The notes: generated by a model from the sequence alone, not told the origin. Counted from the stretch's first letter, positions 35,677 to 45,812 are shown. The stretch: 61,280 nt of DNA from Enterobacter sp. (GCA_022649305.1 JALCNW010000020.1:1-61280), one strand, 5' to 3'. Numbers and translations: made by a program.

Positions 35677-36576
35677 ATGGATAAGCTTCGCGGCATGGAG
35701 ACCTTTATCGCCGTGGTCGAATGCGGCAGTTTTACCGCTGCGGCGATGCGACTGGAGATGTCCGCTGTGATGGTGGGCAAGTACATTGCGCTGCTGGAAA
35801 CTCAGTTAGGCACGCGCCTGCTGGAGCGCAATACCCGCCGCCAAAGCCTGACCGATGCTGGCCGCGTATTCTTCGAAGAGGCGAAGCGGGTGCTGGAGCA
35901 GGTTTCGATTGCGGAAAGCGCAGTGGAGAGGCTGCGCGCGACGCCTGCCGGGACGCTGCGGGTCAGCGCGCCGACCTCATTTGGCGGCTGCGTAATCGCC
36001 CCGCTGACGGCGACTTTTTTACGGCGCTATCCGGACGTTCGCGTCGAGCTGGATCTCACCAACCGAATGGTGGACCTGGTGGATGAGGGCGTCGATCTGG
36101 CGATCCGCATTGGTGATATTCACAATGACTACCTGGTGGCGAAATATCTCTGCCCGTACCGGATGGTGATCTGCGCCTCACCGGACTATTTAGCGCATCA
36201 CGGCACGCCGCTTACGCCTACCGACCTTGTCGATCACCTTTGCCTGTCGCACACCGTCTGGACCGCGCGCAACGAATGGCGTCTGCCTGGCGTGGAAGGG
36301 GAGGTGCGCTGGAAGCGTGATGCGATTTTGCGCTGTAACGACGGTTACGGATTACGCATGGCGGCGATGGGCGGTGCGGGATTATTGCTCCAGCCCGAAG
36401 TGCTGGTGGCAGAAGCGTTGGCTGATGGAAGATTAGTGCGCGTGCTGGAAAACTTTACGCCTGAACCCAGGCCGGTACATTTGCTCTGGCGGCAGGATTT
36501 GCGTCCGTTGCCGAAGCTGACTGAGTTTGTGGCGCATATATTGAAGGGGGTTCCTTCAATCCTCTCTCCTTTTTAG
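35677..36576 (+). CDS. LysR-family regulator
   Basis: A 299-residue LysR-type regulator of the subgroup often found next to short-chain dehydrogenases. The winged helix is at residues 3-60 (MDKLRGMETFIAVVECGSFTAAA, then LLERNTRRQSLTDAGR); the effector domain has VDLVDEGVDLAIRIGD and ends near HLLWRQDLRPLPKL. It is divergent from the SDR gene across 98 bases, so it probably regulates that gene and itself. No effector can be predicted. Confidence 0.9.
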   Translation: MDKLRGMETFIAVVECGSFTAAAMRLEMSAVMVGKYIALLETQLGTRLLERNTRRQSLTDAGRVFFEEAKRVLEQVSIAESAVERLRATPAGTLRVSAPTSFGGCVIAPLTATFLRRYPDVRVELDLTNRMVDLVDEGVDLAIRIGDIHNDYLVAKYLCPYRMVICASPDYLAHHGTPLTPTDLVDHLCLSHTVWTARNEWRLPGVEGEVRWKRDAILRCNDGYGLRMAAMGGAGLLLQPEVLVAEALADGRLVRVLENFTPEPRPVHLLWRQDLRPLPKLTEFVAHILKGVPSILSPF

Positions 36577-36592
36577 AGTGGCTTGATAATGT

Positions 36593-36621
36593 GTACTCTC
36601 TCCCCGAACAGGAGAGAGTAC
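36593..36621. terminator. bidirectional terminator between convergent LysR and porin genes
   Basis: GTACTCTCTCC and GGAGAGAGTAC form a perfect 11-bp stem with a 7-base loop in the 60-base gap between two convergent stops. It resembles the dispersed palindrome family but has A/T-ending arms. Confidence 0.7.
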
Positions 36622-36636
36622 AAATATCAAACAAAA

Positions 36637-37197
36637 CTAGAAACGATAGCCCACACCGACGTTCCAGCCGTTGATGGAATGGTTGCCCTGCAGGTCAGCG
36701 TTGGTGCCTTCATAACCGACGTTGATCGCCAGTTCAGCGGTTGGGTTAAACTGCACGCCCGCGCCGTAAGCGAAGGAGGTCGATTTCTCAGACGTGCTGT
36801 CATGCTGGGTGTAATTATCACCCGCGTTCACCCATTTAGTATCAACGTCAGCTTTGGTGTGTGCCAGGCCGCCCAGCGCATACAGAGAAACATATTCATT
36901 GATGCGGTAAGCCGGACCGGCCATCAGAGAATAATATTTCACGTCGATGCTGTTTTTAACGGAATCAGAGTCAACATAATAACGCTGATCGTCATCACCG
37001 CTCATATAGGTGAAAGAGCCGATAACGCTCAGCGGCGCATCCCACTCGTAACGATATTGTACGTTCACGCCGCGAATATTTTTAAAGTCCTCAACTTTGC
37101 TCTGCGCATAGCCAACAGAAACAGTTTGGTTATCCGCCAGAGCAGCGCCGCTAGTCAGGCTCGCCGCGACTAATACCGCCAGAGATATTTTTTTCAT
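36637..37197 (-). CDS. Ail/OmpX/Lom-family outer membrane protein
   Basis: A 186-residue outer membrane beta-barrel protein of eight strands. The signal peptide ends after Ala21 (ALA|DNQTVSVGYAQS), and the mature protein shows alternating strands (VNVQYRYEWDAPLSVIGSFTYM, YYSLMAGPAYRINEYVSLYALGGLAH) ending in the terminal signature NVGVGYRF with C-terminal Phe. The family includes OmpX, Ail, PagC and Lom, which act in serum resistance, adhesion or envelope integrity; the loop YYVDSDSVKNS is specific to this copy. It is a paralogue rather than the core ompX, which lies elsewhere in enterobacterial genomes. Confidence 0.92.
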   Translation of the reverse strand: MKKISLAVLVAASLTSGAALADNQTVSVGYAQSKVEDFKNIRGVNVQYRYEWDAPLSVIGSFTYMSGDDDQRYYVDSDSVKNSIDVKYYSLMAGPAYRINEYVSLYALGGLAHTKADVDTKWVNAGDNYTQHDSTSEKSTSFAYGAGVQFNPTAELAINVGYEGTNADLQGNHSINGWNVGVGYRF

Positions 37198-37322
37198 TTT
37201 CCGTAATCCTTTTTACCAATCTTATCGTGAGATATTACCGGATATATCCGGCAAAGATGTCATGGATATTCCATGCCAAATCCAGCGCTGAAATTGTTGG
37301 TTTTTTTGGCTCACGATGAAAT

Positions 37323-37352
37323 GGGGAATAATCCTAAAGGCCAGATTATTCC
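37323..37352. promoter_or_regulatory. RcsB-like motif and inverted repeat upstream of the porin gene
   Basis: GGGGAATAATCCTAAAG (37323-37339) is shared in 16 of 17 positions with 48115-48131 upstream of cdiB. In minus orientation it reads TTTAGGATTATTCC, like RcsB boxes of the rprA/osmC type. It also forms a 9-bp inverted repeat with GATTATTCC at 37344-37352. It lies about 130 bases upstream of the Ail-like gene. Confidence 0.45.
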
Positions 37353-37361
37353 TGGTATTTG

Positions 37362-37385
37362 CCTCCCCTATATTGGTAGGGGAGG
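37362..37385 (-). terminator. terminator-like hairpin after the lipoprotein gene
   Basis: CCTCCCCTA and TAGGGGAGG form a perfect 9-bp stem with a 6-base loop, 9 bases past the lipoprotein stop on its strand. It probably ends the cdi transcript. No strong U-tract is present. Confidence 0.6.
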
Positions 37386-37393
37386 GCGTGGTT

Positions 37394-37753
37394 TTAGTTA
37401 GGGCATAAGCCTGTCGGCGCTTTCAATGGCCCACACTGAGAGAAATCATATATTTTATATCCCTTCGCGCTCATGCAATCCTGAATCTTATTGGTCCTTG
37501 CGATGAACTGTTCGTTCGTTTCACCGGGATAACTGCCGTTCAGCGACCATAGCGGGTCATCAAGATTTGCACGAGGATTAACCCCACAGGCATATAAATC
37601 CGCCTTACGTTGCTGCACGTTCGTTTTACCCGAAGCGTCAGGCTTCTGGAATAGCTGGATCCAGGGAACATATTTATAATTGGAGGAATCCATGTCGGCA
37701 ACGACACAGCCCGATAACACCCAAACGCTTACTAAAACCATCAGTGCTTTCAC
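37394..37753 (-). CDS. small lipoprotein downstream of cdiA
   Basis: A 119-residue predicted lipoprotein. The lipobox LSGC places the lipidated cysteine at residue 16, followed by VVADM; there is no Asp at +2, so outer-membrane sorting is possible. The mature part has four more cysteines (YACGVNP, DCMSAKG, QCGP and GLCPN). The start is GTG at 37753, with AGGAAATAAC before it; a longer ATG frame extends into cdiA. It starts 13 bases after the cdiA stop, so it is in the same transcript. It is not a recognisable CdiI immunity protein; protection, assembly or an unrelated stress role are all possible. Confidence 0.75.
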   Translation of the reverse strand: MKALMVLVSVWVLSGCVVADMDSSNYKYVPWIQLFQKPDASGKTNVQQRKADLYACGVNPRANLDDPLWSLNGSYPGETNEQFIARTNKIQDCMSAKGYKIYDFSQCGPLKAPTGLCPN

Positions 37754-37766
37754 GTTATTTCCTTTC

Positions 37767-40700
37767 TTAATGGGTGGCAAAAATAAATTCTAATAATTCA
37801 GGCGACGCTATTTCACTTAATGCAAACGGCGCGGCCTGAGGTATTGCGGCATAGGTCCAGCCCTCAGCGGCCATTTTTGCTAACGCTGAACGGTCGCGGG
37901 ATGTGTTTCCGGTCTCGTCATAGAATCCCGGCACTTGACCGCCGATATAATCGTGTGTGCCAGCAAATCCTTCAACAAGGGTATCGAAGAAATCCCCTCT
38001 GAGCGTGCCAGGCGCATACGTAAGTTTGCCAAAGAGGCCCGTATCGCCCTGGAGTCCACCCGTGAACCCATACAGACCCGCTGAACTATCATCCTTAAGA
38101 ATGGATACCAGCGTCGGGAACTGCTTGTTGCCGGTGTACTGTACCCGGCCCTGAGCGTCGTAATCCAGTACCGGGACATTGTTCGCATCGCGGATAACAT
38201 TGCCGCCAGCATCCACTTTCGTTTTACAACGGCCATTATCCGTGCCACAAATAATATCCAGCCCAACCCTTACCCCACCGAGCTTGAGTCCATCGTAAGC
38301 GCTGCTTTCGGCAGACACATTGCTCAGCGTTGGTCCACCCGCTATATCGACGATACCCGGTGAAAGGAGTGAGTTTTTCGCCGTTTCTTCACGCAGTTTT
38401 GTGGCAGCCAGCACCAACGTTCCTTGTGTCACGGCGGCTTCCGGCGAACCGGCAACAATGCCGACCAGCGTCTGAAGGAATCGGCGCTGATACTGTAGCT
38501 TGTAGATCTCATCCAGAGCGGCATTTTGCTTCACGGTGTCGCCAGATTTGATTGCCTGCTGGAGCGCTTCCCGCGCCGCAGCTTGCTGGTCATTCAGCAG
38601 ATCGCCAATCTGACGATTTGCATTCTCTTTGAAATCACGCGTGACGCTTACCTGCAGGTTCAACTCTTTGAACACGTCGTCCTTGTCGAAGTTGTTTTCC
38701 AGCCTGCCGGAGTTGGCTGCGGCGGTTTCAGTCGTGATATCGGTCTTCACGCCCTCGATGGCCTGCTGCTGCCCGTCCGGGCGAGTGATGGTGATATTGT
38801 CGGTATTGATCCCGCTGCGGGTAGTGGAGCTATCGCTACCGCTGTCGTGGCCGATGCCGAAAGTGACGTTTTTATCCAGCGAAGCATAGCCGGTCGCCAA
38901 CTGGGTATTGCCGTTTTCATCGGTCACGGTTTTGCTGCTTTGCGGCGCAGCGTCTTTCCCCAGCCCCATGTCAGTATTCATGCTCATTGAGCCGCCAATG
39001 CCAAAGCCGCTGCCTTCATAATCCGAATGATTATTCAGGTCGCGCCAGCTCAGCGTGCCGGTGCTGAACTGGTTATTACCCGCCAGCTCCGCGCTTTCGC
39101 TGGAGGTAATCAGCCCGCCGGTCAGGTCGGTATGGTCCTTCACGTTGATGTTATAGCCATCGGCTCCGGCAAACACGCCGGACTGTTCCTGCACCGAGGC
39201 GTAATCCGCATCCACCTTCGACTGGCTGTAATTCCCGGAGGCGGCAAAGCCGAAGCCCACCGTCACCTGGCCGCCGACGTTCATCTGCTTGCCCTTGTAC
39301 TTCATGGTGTCCTGTAGGCTTTCGATGTTCAGGTTTTCTGCGGTGATATCGACCCCTTTACCCAGCAGTTGCCCACCGCGCAGCGTAGTATCGCCGCCGC
39401 TGATAATGGTGGTCTGGCTCTCCATATCGCCGACGTGGCTGTTGCGCCAGGAAACTTCATCTCCGTTGCCGTAACCTTTGCCTTTGTTGGCTCCGGCGGT
39501 CACGCCAAAGGAGGCACCGCCCTGTCCGTAGCTGACCGCCACGCCTGCGTTCCAGCCACTGGAGTTGTTATCGGTGCGCTCGTGGCGCTCCTGCTGTGCG
39601 GCCACGATATTCACGTCGTTATCGGCAAACAGCGTGGTGCCTTGCTTGCCGCTCACGTCGGAGCCCACAATATTGATATCCGACTGCTCGCCGCCTGTGG
39701 CTACCACGACGGCGCGTTTTCCGGCATTCACCTTGCTCGCCAGCGCCGAGGTGCTTTCAGTCGTTTCGGTATTGGTTTGTTTGCTCTGCCCGTAGGTCAG
39801 CGACACGCTGACGTTCTGCGCCATCGACTGCGCACCGTCGGCCATCAGACCCTGTGCGGCGTTCATCATGGTGCTCGCGGCCCGGGCGCTATCCCACGCA
39901 GCGTTGGCGGCGGCCAGCATATTGACGCGATTGTCGTTGCTCTCGCCGACCTTTTGCGTGGAGTTCAGGACGCTTTGCAGCGCCGACACCACCGGCACAT
40001 TAACGGCCAGGGTAAAGCCTTTCTGCTCGACGGTGTGTTTGTACTGCGAGGCATAGGTATTTTCTGCCGCCTCAATGGTGACGTTTTTGCCCTGAATGCC
40101 GACGTTGCCGTTCGGGGAGGTGACCGAGCTGCCGGTCTGGCGATACGCATTCCCCGCCATCAGTACCGTGTCGCCCTGCAAACTACCGACCATCGCGCCC
40201 TGGCCGGAGAGCGCCTGGCTCGCCTGATCGGTGGTCTCTTCCCGCGAGCCGACGGTAAAGCCAATGCCGCCAGAGCTAAGCAGGCCGGATTTTTTCTCCT
40301 GCTTAAGATGCGATTCGTCGTTGCGCCCGCCCATGCTGGTCAGCGTCAGGTCGTTGCCCGCCTTCAGGGCCACATCGCCGGTGCCGACCACGCTGCTGCC
40401 CGCCACGGTCAGGTTATTCCCGGCGGCGATCTGCACCGAATCGGCGCTCAGCTCGCTACCCTGAACGGTCTGGCGATCGACCGTATCGCGGGTGGTGCGA
40501 GTGGTTTTCGACAGCCAGCCGTTGCCGCCGACCACTTTGTGCCGCTCGTCGAGCTGGCTTTCGTTGAGCACACCTTCGATATTCACATCGCGTTTCGCCC
40601 CCAGCGCCAGCGCGCCGTCGGAGGTCATCGTTGCTCCACGGGCATTAATGTCGTTACCCGCCGCCAGCGTCACGCCGCCGGTACCGATAACGGCGCTGCC

Positions 40701-43700
40701 GTTGTTATCCACGCTGCGCTGTTTAAGCGAGTTGTCTTTATCCCAGACCAGATTATCGCTGCGGGAAGTGGTGACGGTGTTGAGGTTCACGTCACGCCCG
40801 GCGACCAGCTGCGCTTTGCCGTTATCACCGCTGGCGATGACCTGCGCCCCGGTCAGGGTAATATCCCGACCCGACTGCAATGCCAGCTTGCCGTCCGTAC
40901 CCTGCACGTAAATCCCGGATACGCTGTCGATGGTGGTGCGGGTGAAGCTGTTTTCACCGTTGACGCTCTGCGCGCTAGTGGTCGTGCTGGTGAGGTTAAT
41001 ATCGCGTCCCGCGCTTGCCAGCACGCTATTGTCACCGACAATCGCGCCGTTCACGTTATTGATGTCGTTTCGCGCATTCAGGCTGACGTCTGCCGCCTGA
41101 ATCGTACCGGCCTGGTTGGTGATGTTGTCTGCGTCCAACTGGAGCACTTCGCGCCCGGCAATGGTTCCGCGGTTGAACAGATCGCCGTTGAGCTTCATCG
41201 ACACGTTGTTCCCGGCAATCAGCGCGCCGGACCCGTCAATGTCACCTGGCTTCACTTTGGCATAGACCTGCGGAACAAGAACCGTCTGCATCGAACCGTT
41301 TGGCATTTTGACCTGGGTATTGACCAGCCAGACGATATCGCCAGTCAGCAACGCCATCTGTTCTGGGGTCAACGCCACGCCCAGTTTTAACGCGTACTGC
41401 TTGCCGAAGGTGATGCCCTTGTCCATCAGCGACTTAAACTGATCTTCGTCGTTGCTATAACCGTCGAGGTAGCGCTGCCCGGTGATGCTGATAACCTGCT
41501 CGCGCACCAGGCGCTGCTCGTAGTAACCGTCGCCCAGACGCTTCAGGGTGTTGTCGCCATTCTCGGTGAAGGCGTTTTGCATGTAGTCGCTGCCGAGCCA
41601 CTGGCGCTCGTTGGTAAAGCGCGGATCGGTTTCTACCAGATATGGCACGTCCGCTGACGGGTTCACCGTAAACAGGCTGTTGTCCGGCAGGGTAGTATTC
41701 GCACCGATAATGCGGATCGCGCCGTCCGCCGGGGTCACTTCAAACTGCTGACCCGCAGGCGGCGTGACCGGTTCGTTCGGATTAACCGTTTGCTGCGTCG
41801 GTGCCGTGACGCCCACCGTCTGGCCGATCGCCACGTTGGTGCCCTGCAATACCAGCGGTGTAATCGCGAGGTTGCTGCCTTCTACACTGCCGTTGCTCAC
41901 CAGTTGGCCGGGTTTTAAGGCAATGCCCTGAATGACGGTCGGCGGCGTATAGGCGGTGGTGCGGCGGCCCTGCTCATCGTCACCTTTGTGACGAATACGG
42001 TAGTAGTGCGTGACGTTACCCACGTCAGTGGTGTGGCGCACGCCGGGAACGTCATCGTTCAGCACGCTGCGCATCGCATCGGTCGACAGCGTGCCGCCTG
42101 CCACAATCTGGCTCTTGTCGTTAAATAGCGTATCGCCTGCCAACGTTAGATTGCCGCCCGCGAGGATCTTCGCCGGATCGCTCTCTTTAATGCGCGTCTC
42201 TTCAATCGTGCGGGTGTAATTGTACTGGTTAAAGTCGTCATTCCCACCCCATGGGCGGTCCGGCGTGCTGAGGTTGCGCAGGCCATCCGAAGAGTTGCCA
42301 TTTACCACAACGCCTTCGTCACCTGCCTTCCAGCGGTCGGTCGAGCCAGAGTGCTGATACTCGGTCAGCGGGTCTTGCGACACGGTCACTATTTCGGTGG
42401 AGAAACGATCGTTGATGTTATTAATTTGCCCGGCGTCAATCGTCATATTGCCAGCAGATTCGATGGTCGAACTGTGGTTATTGATGACGACCGCGCGCCC
42501 CGTTGCCGCACCGTTGTCATCCAGCGCGCCGCCAATCAGCATATCGCCCGCGCTATAAATCAGGGCGTGGTCGACGTTGTTGAGCGTCTGCACGCCTACA
42601 TCCACACGCTCGCGCCCGGCCAGCGTGGCCGCTGTGCCGTTTTCCGCCAGGTTGTTAAAGGTGATGGCGTTAACGCCTACCGCATCGCCGTAGATCCGCC
42701 CGGTGCCGATGTTAGTCAGCGTGTCGGTGTTAATACGGGTGCGGATACCGTCAATCAGGCCGGTGTTGAGCACCGTACCGGAAGCGGTCAGCGTGTTGGT
42801 GCCGGCGTTGATTTCGCCGCTCGCCACGTTGGTCAGGTTCGCGCTTTGCACGTTCAGCGCGGAGCCTGCCAGCAGCTTGCCGCTGTTGGTGATATCCGCA
42901 GGCGTCGTAAGCGTGAAATTACCGTTGGCAATCATCGCACCGCTGTTGTTGATGCCCTGCGCGCTGTGCAAATCCATATCGCCCAGCGACAGAATCTGGC
43001 CGCTGCCGTCGAGGGTGTCAGCATTCAGCGTCAGCTTTTCTCCGGCCTTAAGGGTGCCGCCCTGGTTAATCAGGTTCAGACTGCTGCCGTTCAAATTCAG
43101 CACGCCCGTTGATGCCAGCGCGCCGCCGCTGTTATTCACTACGCCGTTATTCTGGACGGTGAGATCGGTACTCGCCAGCAGGCTGCCGTTCTGGTTATCA
43201 AGCGTCTGGGTGTTCAGTGTGACGCGTTGGCCTTCCAGCCCCTGGTTTTCACCGAGCGTGTTCTGGTTAACGAAGTTAACCGCGTTCAGCGTCACCGCTT
43301 GCCCACCGCGAATCAGCCCGGAAACGTTATCCACCACGCCTTGGGCGCTGTCGAGCAGCAGGTCGCCGACCGACTGAATCTGGCCGCCGCTGTTTTGCAG
43401 GTTATTGGCGTGCAGCGAGGTGGTGGACTCGCCAATCACCCGCCCGCTGCTGCGGTTATCTATCGCGTTTGCCGCGATATCCGCAGACGCTTTAGCCGCC
43501 AGCGTACCCGACTGGTTATTCAGCGTATCGGCAGAGAGATTCAGCGCACCCTGGCTGTTGAGCGTGCCAGCGGTATTGTCCAGGCCGACGGTGGTAACGC
43601 TGATACCGTTACCCTGCACCAGTCCACTCTGGTTATTCAGTTGATGCGTGGCCAGCGCGACGCCGTCGGCGGCCACCAGCTGTCCGGCCGTGTTGTTCAG

Positions 43701-45812
43701 CGTGTCGCCGGTGAAGGCAAGGCTGTTCCCGGCAAAGGTCACGCCATCGGTGTTATCCAGCGTGCCGCCGTTGAGCGTCATTGCCCCGCCGGATTTGAGC
43801 GCGCCGCCCTGGTTGAGGAGCGTGGCGAATCGGGCGTTTAGCGCACTTTCCGAACCGAGCTGCCCGCCGCGGTTATCCACATCGCTGCCGTTCAGATCGA
43901 GCTGTCCGGCGCTCGCCAGAAATCCGTTCTGGTTATCCAGCGCGCCGCTTTCAATCACAAGCGTGCCGTGGGAGAGCAGGGAGCCAGACTGGTTGTTAAG
44001 GCTGCCGCCGTTGAGCGAAAGCGAAGCGCGGTCAGCAACGATTACCCCTTGAGCGTTGTTCAGCCCGGTGGAGGCGATACGCTGCGCTTTTGCCGCTTCG
44101 ATGCGCCCGCTGGCGTTATTGATGGTGGTTGCACTCTGGAGGTCGCCCTCGCCCGCGGCTGCCGAAATCAGCCCTTGTTCATTGTTCAGACTCTCGGCGT
44201 TGATGCGCGTGTTGCCCGCCACGGCAACGATCTGCCCTTTGGCGTTATTCAGCGACTGGGCTTTAAGCGTCACGCCCTGCGCGGCGGCAATTTGCCCCTG
44301 CTGATTATCCAGCGTGCCCGGGAGATTGACCGCCAGCGCGCCGCTGCCGGTCTGGATGATTTTGCCTTTCTGGTTGGACATATCATGGGCGTTGATGCTC
44401 AGCGCATCGGCGTTGAGTGAGCCGCCGTTGTTGTTCAGGAGTGCGCCGCTGCGAACGGTCAATTCGCGGGCGTTCACCTGAGCGCTGGCGGTGGTGAGAT
44501 CGCCCGCACCGCCGTCAAGCTCCACGCGTTTTCCCTGTGTCTGGCTTGCGCTGACGTCCACACCCTGACCGCGAGCGGTGAGATTCCCGCCTGCCAGCGT
44601 TTGCCCGTGGGCGCTGAGTTGCCCGCTGGTGCTTAACTGCAAATCGCCCGCGCCAGCCAGTTTACCGTCGTGTTTGACCCCGGCAGCCAGCACGCTTTTT
44701 TTGTCGCTGGTAAGCGTCGCGGCGTTGACCTTCACGTTGTTGCCCGCCGTCAGCACGCCGCTGTTGCTAAACTCGCCTGCGGTCTGAACGGTGGCGTTTT
44801 CACTGGCCCGCGTGAGGCCGCTGTTCTCAATACGACCGTCGGCGCTGAGCGTTACGCTCCCGGCCTGTGCGCCAATCGCACCGGCATTACGTACCCCGAC
44901 GCCGCGCTCGGTGCCGACCATGCGGATTTTACCGGCGTACATCCCGCCGAGGCTTGAGACATCCACCGCCAGCTGCGGGCGCGTAGTGGCGTCCTCGGTG
45001 CCTTTTTCAATCTTCTGGTGGGCGGCATCCACCTTATTGCGCCCGGTGGTGACCTTCAGATCCTTCGCCCACAGCCCGGCGTTGACCTTGACCGACCGGG
45101 CGATGATGTCGGTGTAGTCTGCGCCAGAGGTGTCCATGCCCGCGCCGTCGACTACCACTTCACCGCGCTCGACGTTAAACCCGGTCAGATTACCGTTATT
45201 CATCTGCGCCTGACCGGTGGTCAGCGTGGCGCGGTTGGCGTTGATAAAGCCGCAGCCGCTACAGGTAATGCCCGACGGGTTGGCGATCACCACCTGCGCT
45301 TTTTGTCCGGCGACTTCAATCATGCCGTTCAGCTTGCTCGGATCGCGCGAGCTGACTTCGTTCAGAATGACCCTGGCTTCGCCTTTGGCAAGCCACGGGT
45401 TGCCCGCCACCATACCGCCCAACTGGGTCTGCACGTTGTTGTGGGCGTTATTGAGGATCGCGCCTTTCTGATTGACATCGAATTGGGTGTAGTTATTGCG
45501 CGATACGCCCCCTTTCGACGGCGTCTGAATATTGACCTGCGGCGTACCGTTGGCGCTTTTCACCACCGTTGGCTGCTGGTTTTTTGGCGCGCCCGCGTTG
45601 GCAACAATGTTGGCCTGCGCGGTCTGTACTGCCCCCATCGCCAGCCACAGGCTAAAGCTCAGGGCGCTGACCTTGCCGATAAGCCGCGTGTGTTGATGTC
45701 CGATGCCGGAAGCGGGGGAAGAACCCGCCCGGCCTGAGCGGGCGATATCCGCCACCACCATCAGCATGCCGCGCGCTTTATTGAAGACGATACGGTACAG
45801 GTTCTTATTCAT
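37767..45812 (-). CDS. CdiA/FhaB-type two-partner secretion exoprotein without recognisable toxin end
   Basis: A 2681-residue filamentous exoprotein secreted through its CdiB partner. It starts with the extended signal peptide MNKNLYRIVFNKARGMLMVV, with cleavage near Ala67. The TPS secretion domain follows, with NPSGITCSGCGF at 178-189. Long tracts of FHA-1 repeats with LxNxxGxL cores (about 450-1150) lead to a mid-protein section (VPYLVETDPRF, GYYEQRLVREQVISITGQRYLDG), FHA-2-like repeats, and a C-terminal part ending GFAGTHDYIGGQVPGFYD. Neither a VENN motif nor a nuclease-like end is present, so it may be an adhesin or a CDI protein that lost its toxin. The true start (45812) overlaps cdiC by 8 bases and has AAGGA before it. 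It is strongly GC-rich. Confidence 0.9.
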   Translation of the reverse strand: MNKNLYRIVFNKARGMLMVVADIARSGRAGSSPASGIGHQHTRLIGKVSALSFSLWLAMGAVQTAQANIVANAGAPKNQQPTVVKSANGTPQVNIQTPSKGGVSRNNYTQFDVNQKGAILNNAHNNVQTQLGGMVAGNPWLAKGEARVILNEVSSRDPSKLNGMIEVAGQKAQVVIANPSGITCSGCGFINANRATLTTGQAQMNNGNLTGFNVERGEVVVDGAGMDTSGADYTDIIARSVKVNAGLWAKDLKVTTGRNKVDAAHQKIEKGTEDATTRPQLAVDVSSLGGMYAGKIRMVGTERGVGVRNAGAIGAQAGSVTLSADGRIENSGLTRASENATVQTAGEFSNSGVLTAGNNVKVNAATLTSDKKSVLAAGVKHDGKLAGAGDLQLSTSGQLSAHGQTLAGGNLTARGQGVDVSASQTQGKRVELDGGAGDLTTASAQVNARELTVRSGALLNNNGGSLNADALSINAHDMSNQKGKIIQTGSGALAVNLPGTLDNQQGQIAAAQGVTLKAQSLNNAKGQIVAVAGNTRINAESLNNEQGLISAAAGEGDLQSATTINNASGRIEAAKAQRIASTGLNNAQGVIVADRASLSLNGGSLNNQSGSLLSHGTLVIESGALDNQNGFLASAGQLDLNGSDVDNRGGQLGSESALNARFATLLNQGGALKSGGAMTLNGGTLDNTDGVTFAGNSLAFTGDTLNNTAGQLVAADGVALATHQLNNQSGLVQGNGISVTTVGLDNTAGTLNSQGALNLSADTLNNQSGTLAAKASADIAANAIDNRSSGRVIGESTTSLHANNLQNSGGQIQSVGDLLLDSAQGVVDNVSGLIRGGQAVTLNAVNFVNQNTLGENQGLEGQRVTLNTQTLDNQNGSLLASTDLTVQNNGVVNNSGGALASTGVLNLNGSSLNLINQGGTLKAGEKLTLNADTLDGSGQILSLGDMDLHSAQGINNSGAMIANGNFTLTTPADITNSGKLLAGSALNVQSANLTNVASGEINAGTNTLTASGTVLNTGLIDGIRTRINTDTLTNIGTGRIYGDAVGVNAITFNNLAENGTAATLAGRERVDVGVQTLNNVDHALIYSAGDMLIGGALDDNGAATGRAVVINNHSSTIESAGNMTIDAGQINNINDRFSTEIVTVSQDPLTEYQHSGSTDRWKAGDEGVVVNGNSSDGLRNLSTPDRPWGGNDDFNQYNYTRTIEETRIKESDPAKILAGGNLTLAGDTLFNDKSQIVAGGTLSTDAMRSVLNDDVPGVRHTTDVGNVTHYYRIRHKGDDEQGRRTTAYTPPTVIQGIALKPGQLVSNGSVEGSNLAITPLVLQGTNVAIGQTVGVTAPTQQTVNPNEPVTPPAGQQFEVTPADGAIRIIGANTTLPDNSLFTVNPSADVPYLVETDPRFTNERQWLGSDYMQNAFTENGDNTLKRLGDGYYEQRLVREQVISITGQRYLDGYSNDEDQFKSLMDKGITFGKQYALKLGVALTPEQMALLTGDIVWLVNTQVKMPNGSMQTVLVPQVYAKVKPGDIDGSGALIAGNNVSMKLNGDLFNRGTIAGREVLQLDADNITNQAGTIQAADVSLNARNDINNVNGAIVGDNSVLASAGRDINLTSTTTSAQSVNGENSFTRTTIDSVSGIYVQGTDGKLALQSGRDITLTGAQVIASGDNGKAQLVAGRDVNLNTVTTSRSDNLVWDKDNSLKQRSVDNNGSAVIGTGGVTLAAGNDINARGATMTSDGALALGAKRDVNIEGVLNESQLDERHKVVGGNGWLSKTTRTTRDTVDRQTVQGSELSADSVQIAAGNNLTVAGSSVVGTGDVALKAGNDLTLTSMGGRNDESHLKQEKKSGLLSSGGIGFTVGSREETTDQASQALSGQGAMVGSLQGDTVLMAGNAYRQTGSSVTSPNGNVGIQGKNVTIEAAENTYASQYKHTVEQKGFTLAVNVPVVSALQSVLNSTQKVGESNDNRVNMLAAANAAWDSARAASTMMNAAQGLMADGAQSMAQNVSVSLTYGQSKQTNTETTESTSALASKVNAGKRAVVVATGGEQSDINIVGSDVSGKQGTTLFADNDVNIVAAQQERHERTDNNSSGWNAGVAVSYGQGGASFGVTAGANKGKGYGNGDEVSWRNSHVGDMESQTTIISGGDTTLRGGQLLGKGVDITAENLNIESLQDTMKYKGKQMNVGGQVTVGFGFAASGNYSQSKVDADYASVQEQSGVFAGADGYNINVKDHTDLTGGLITSSESAELAGNNQFSTGTLSWRDLNNHSDYEGSGFGIGGSMSMNTDMGLGKDAAPQSSKTVTDENGNTQLATGYASLDKNVTFGIGHDSGSDSSTTRSGINTDNITITRPDGQQQAIEGVKTDITTETAAANSGRLENNFDKDDVFKELNLQVSVTRDFKENANRQIGDLLNDQQAAAREALQQAIKSGDTVKQNAALDEIYKLQYQRRFLQTLVGIVAGSPEAAVTQGTLVLAATKLREETAKNSLLSPGIVDIAGGPTLSNVSAESSAYDGLKLGGVRVGLDIICGTDNGRCKTKVDAGGNVIRDANNVPVLDYDAQGRVQYTGNKQFPTLVSILKDDSSAGLYGFTGGLQGDTGLFGKLTYAPGTLRGDFFDTLVEGFAGTHDYIGGQVPGFYDETGNTSRDRSALAKMAAEGWTYAAIPQAAPFALSEIASPELLEFIFATH

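Noticed and set aside
37767..38400. C-terminal toxin domain of CdiA with cognate CdiI
   Set aside because: No VENN motif, no catalytic cluster typical of nuclease or pore-forming CdiA-CTs could be seen, and the following gene is a lipoprotein. Kept as a finding rather than a CDI call.
39369..41390. 673-codon plus-strand frame opposite the cdiA-like gene, with several others at 41633-45993
   Set aside because: These run antisense to the GC-rich, repetitive cdiA gene. Repeats such as HQR, VNQ and AAG are mirror images of FHA repeats. No signal, start site or known domain supports them.
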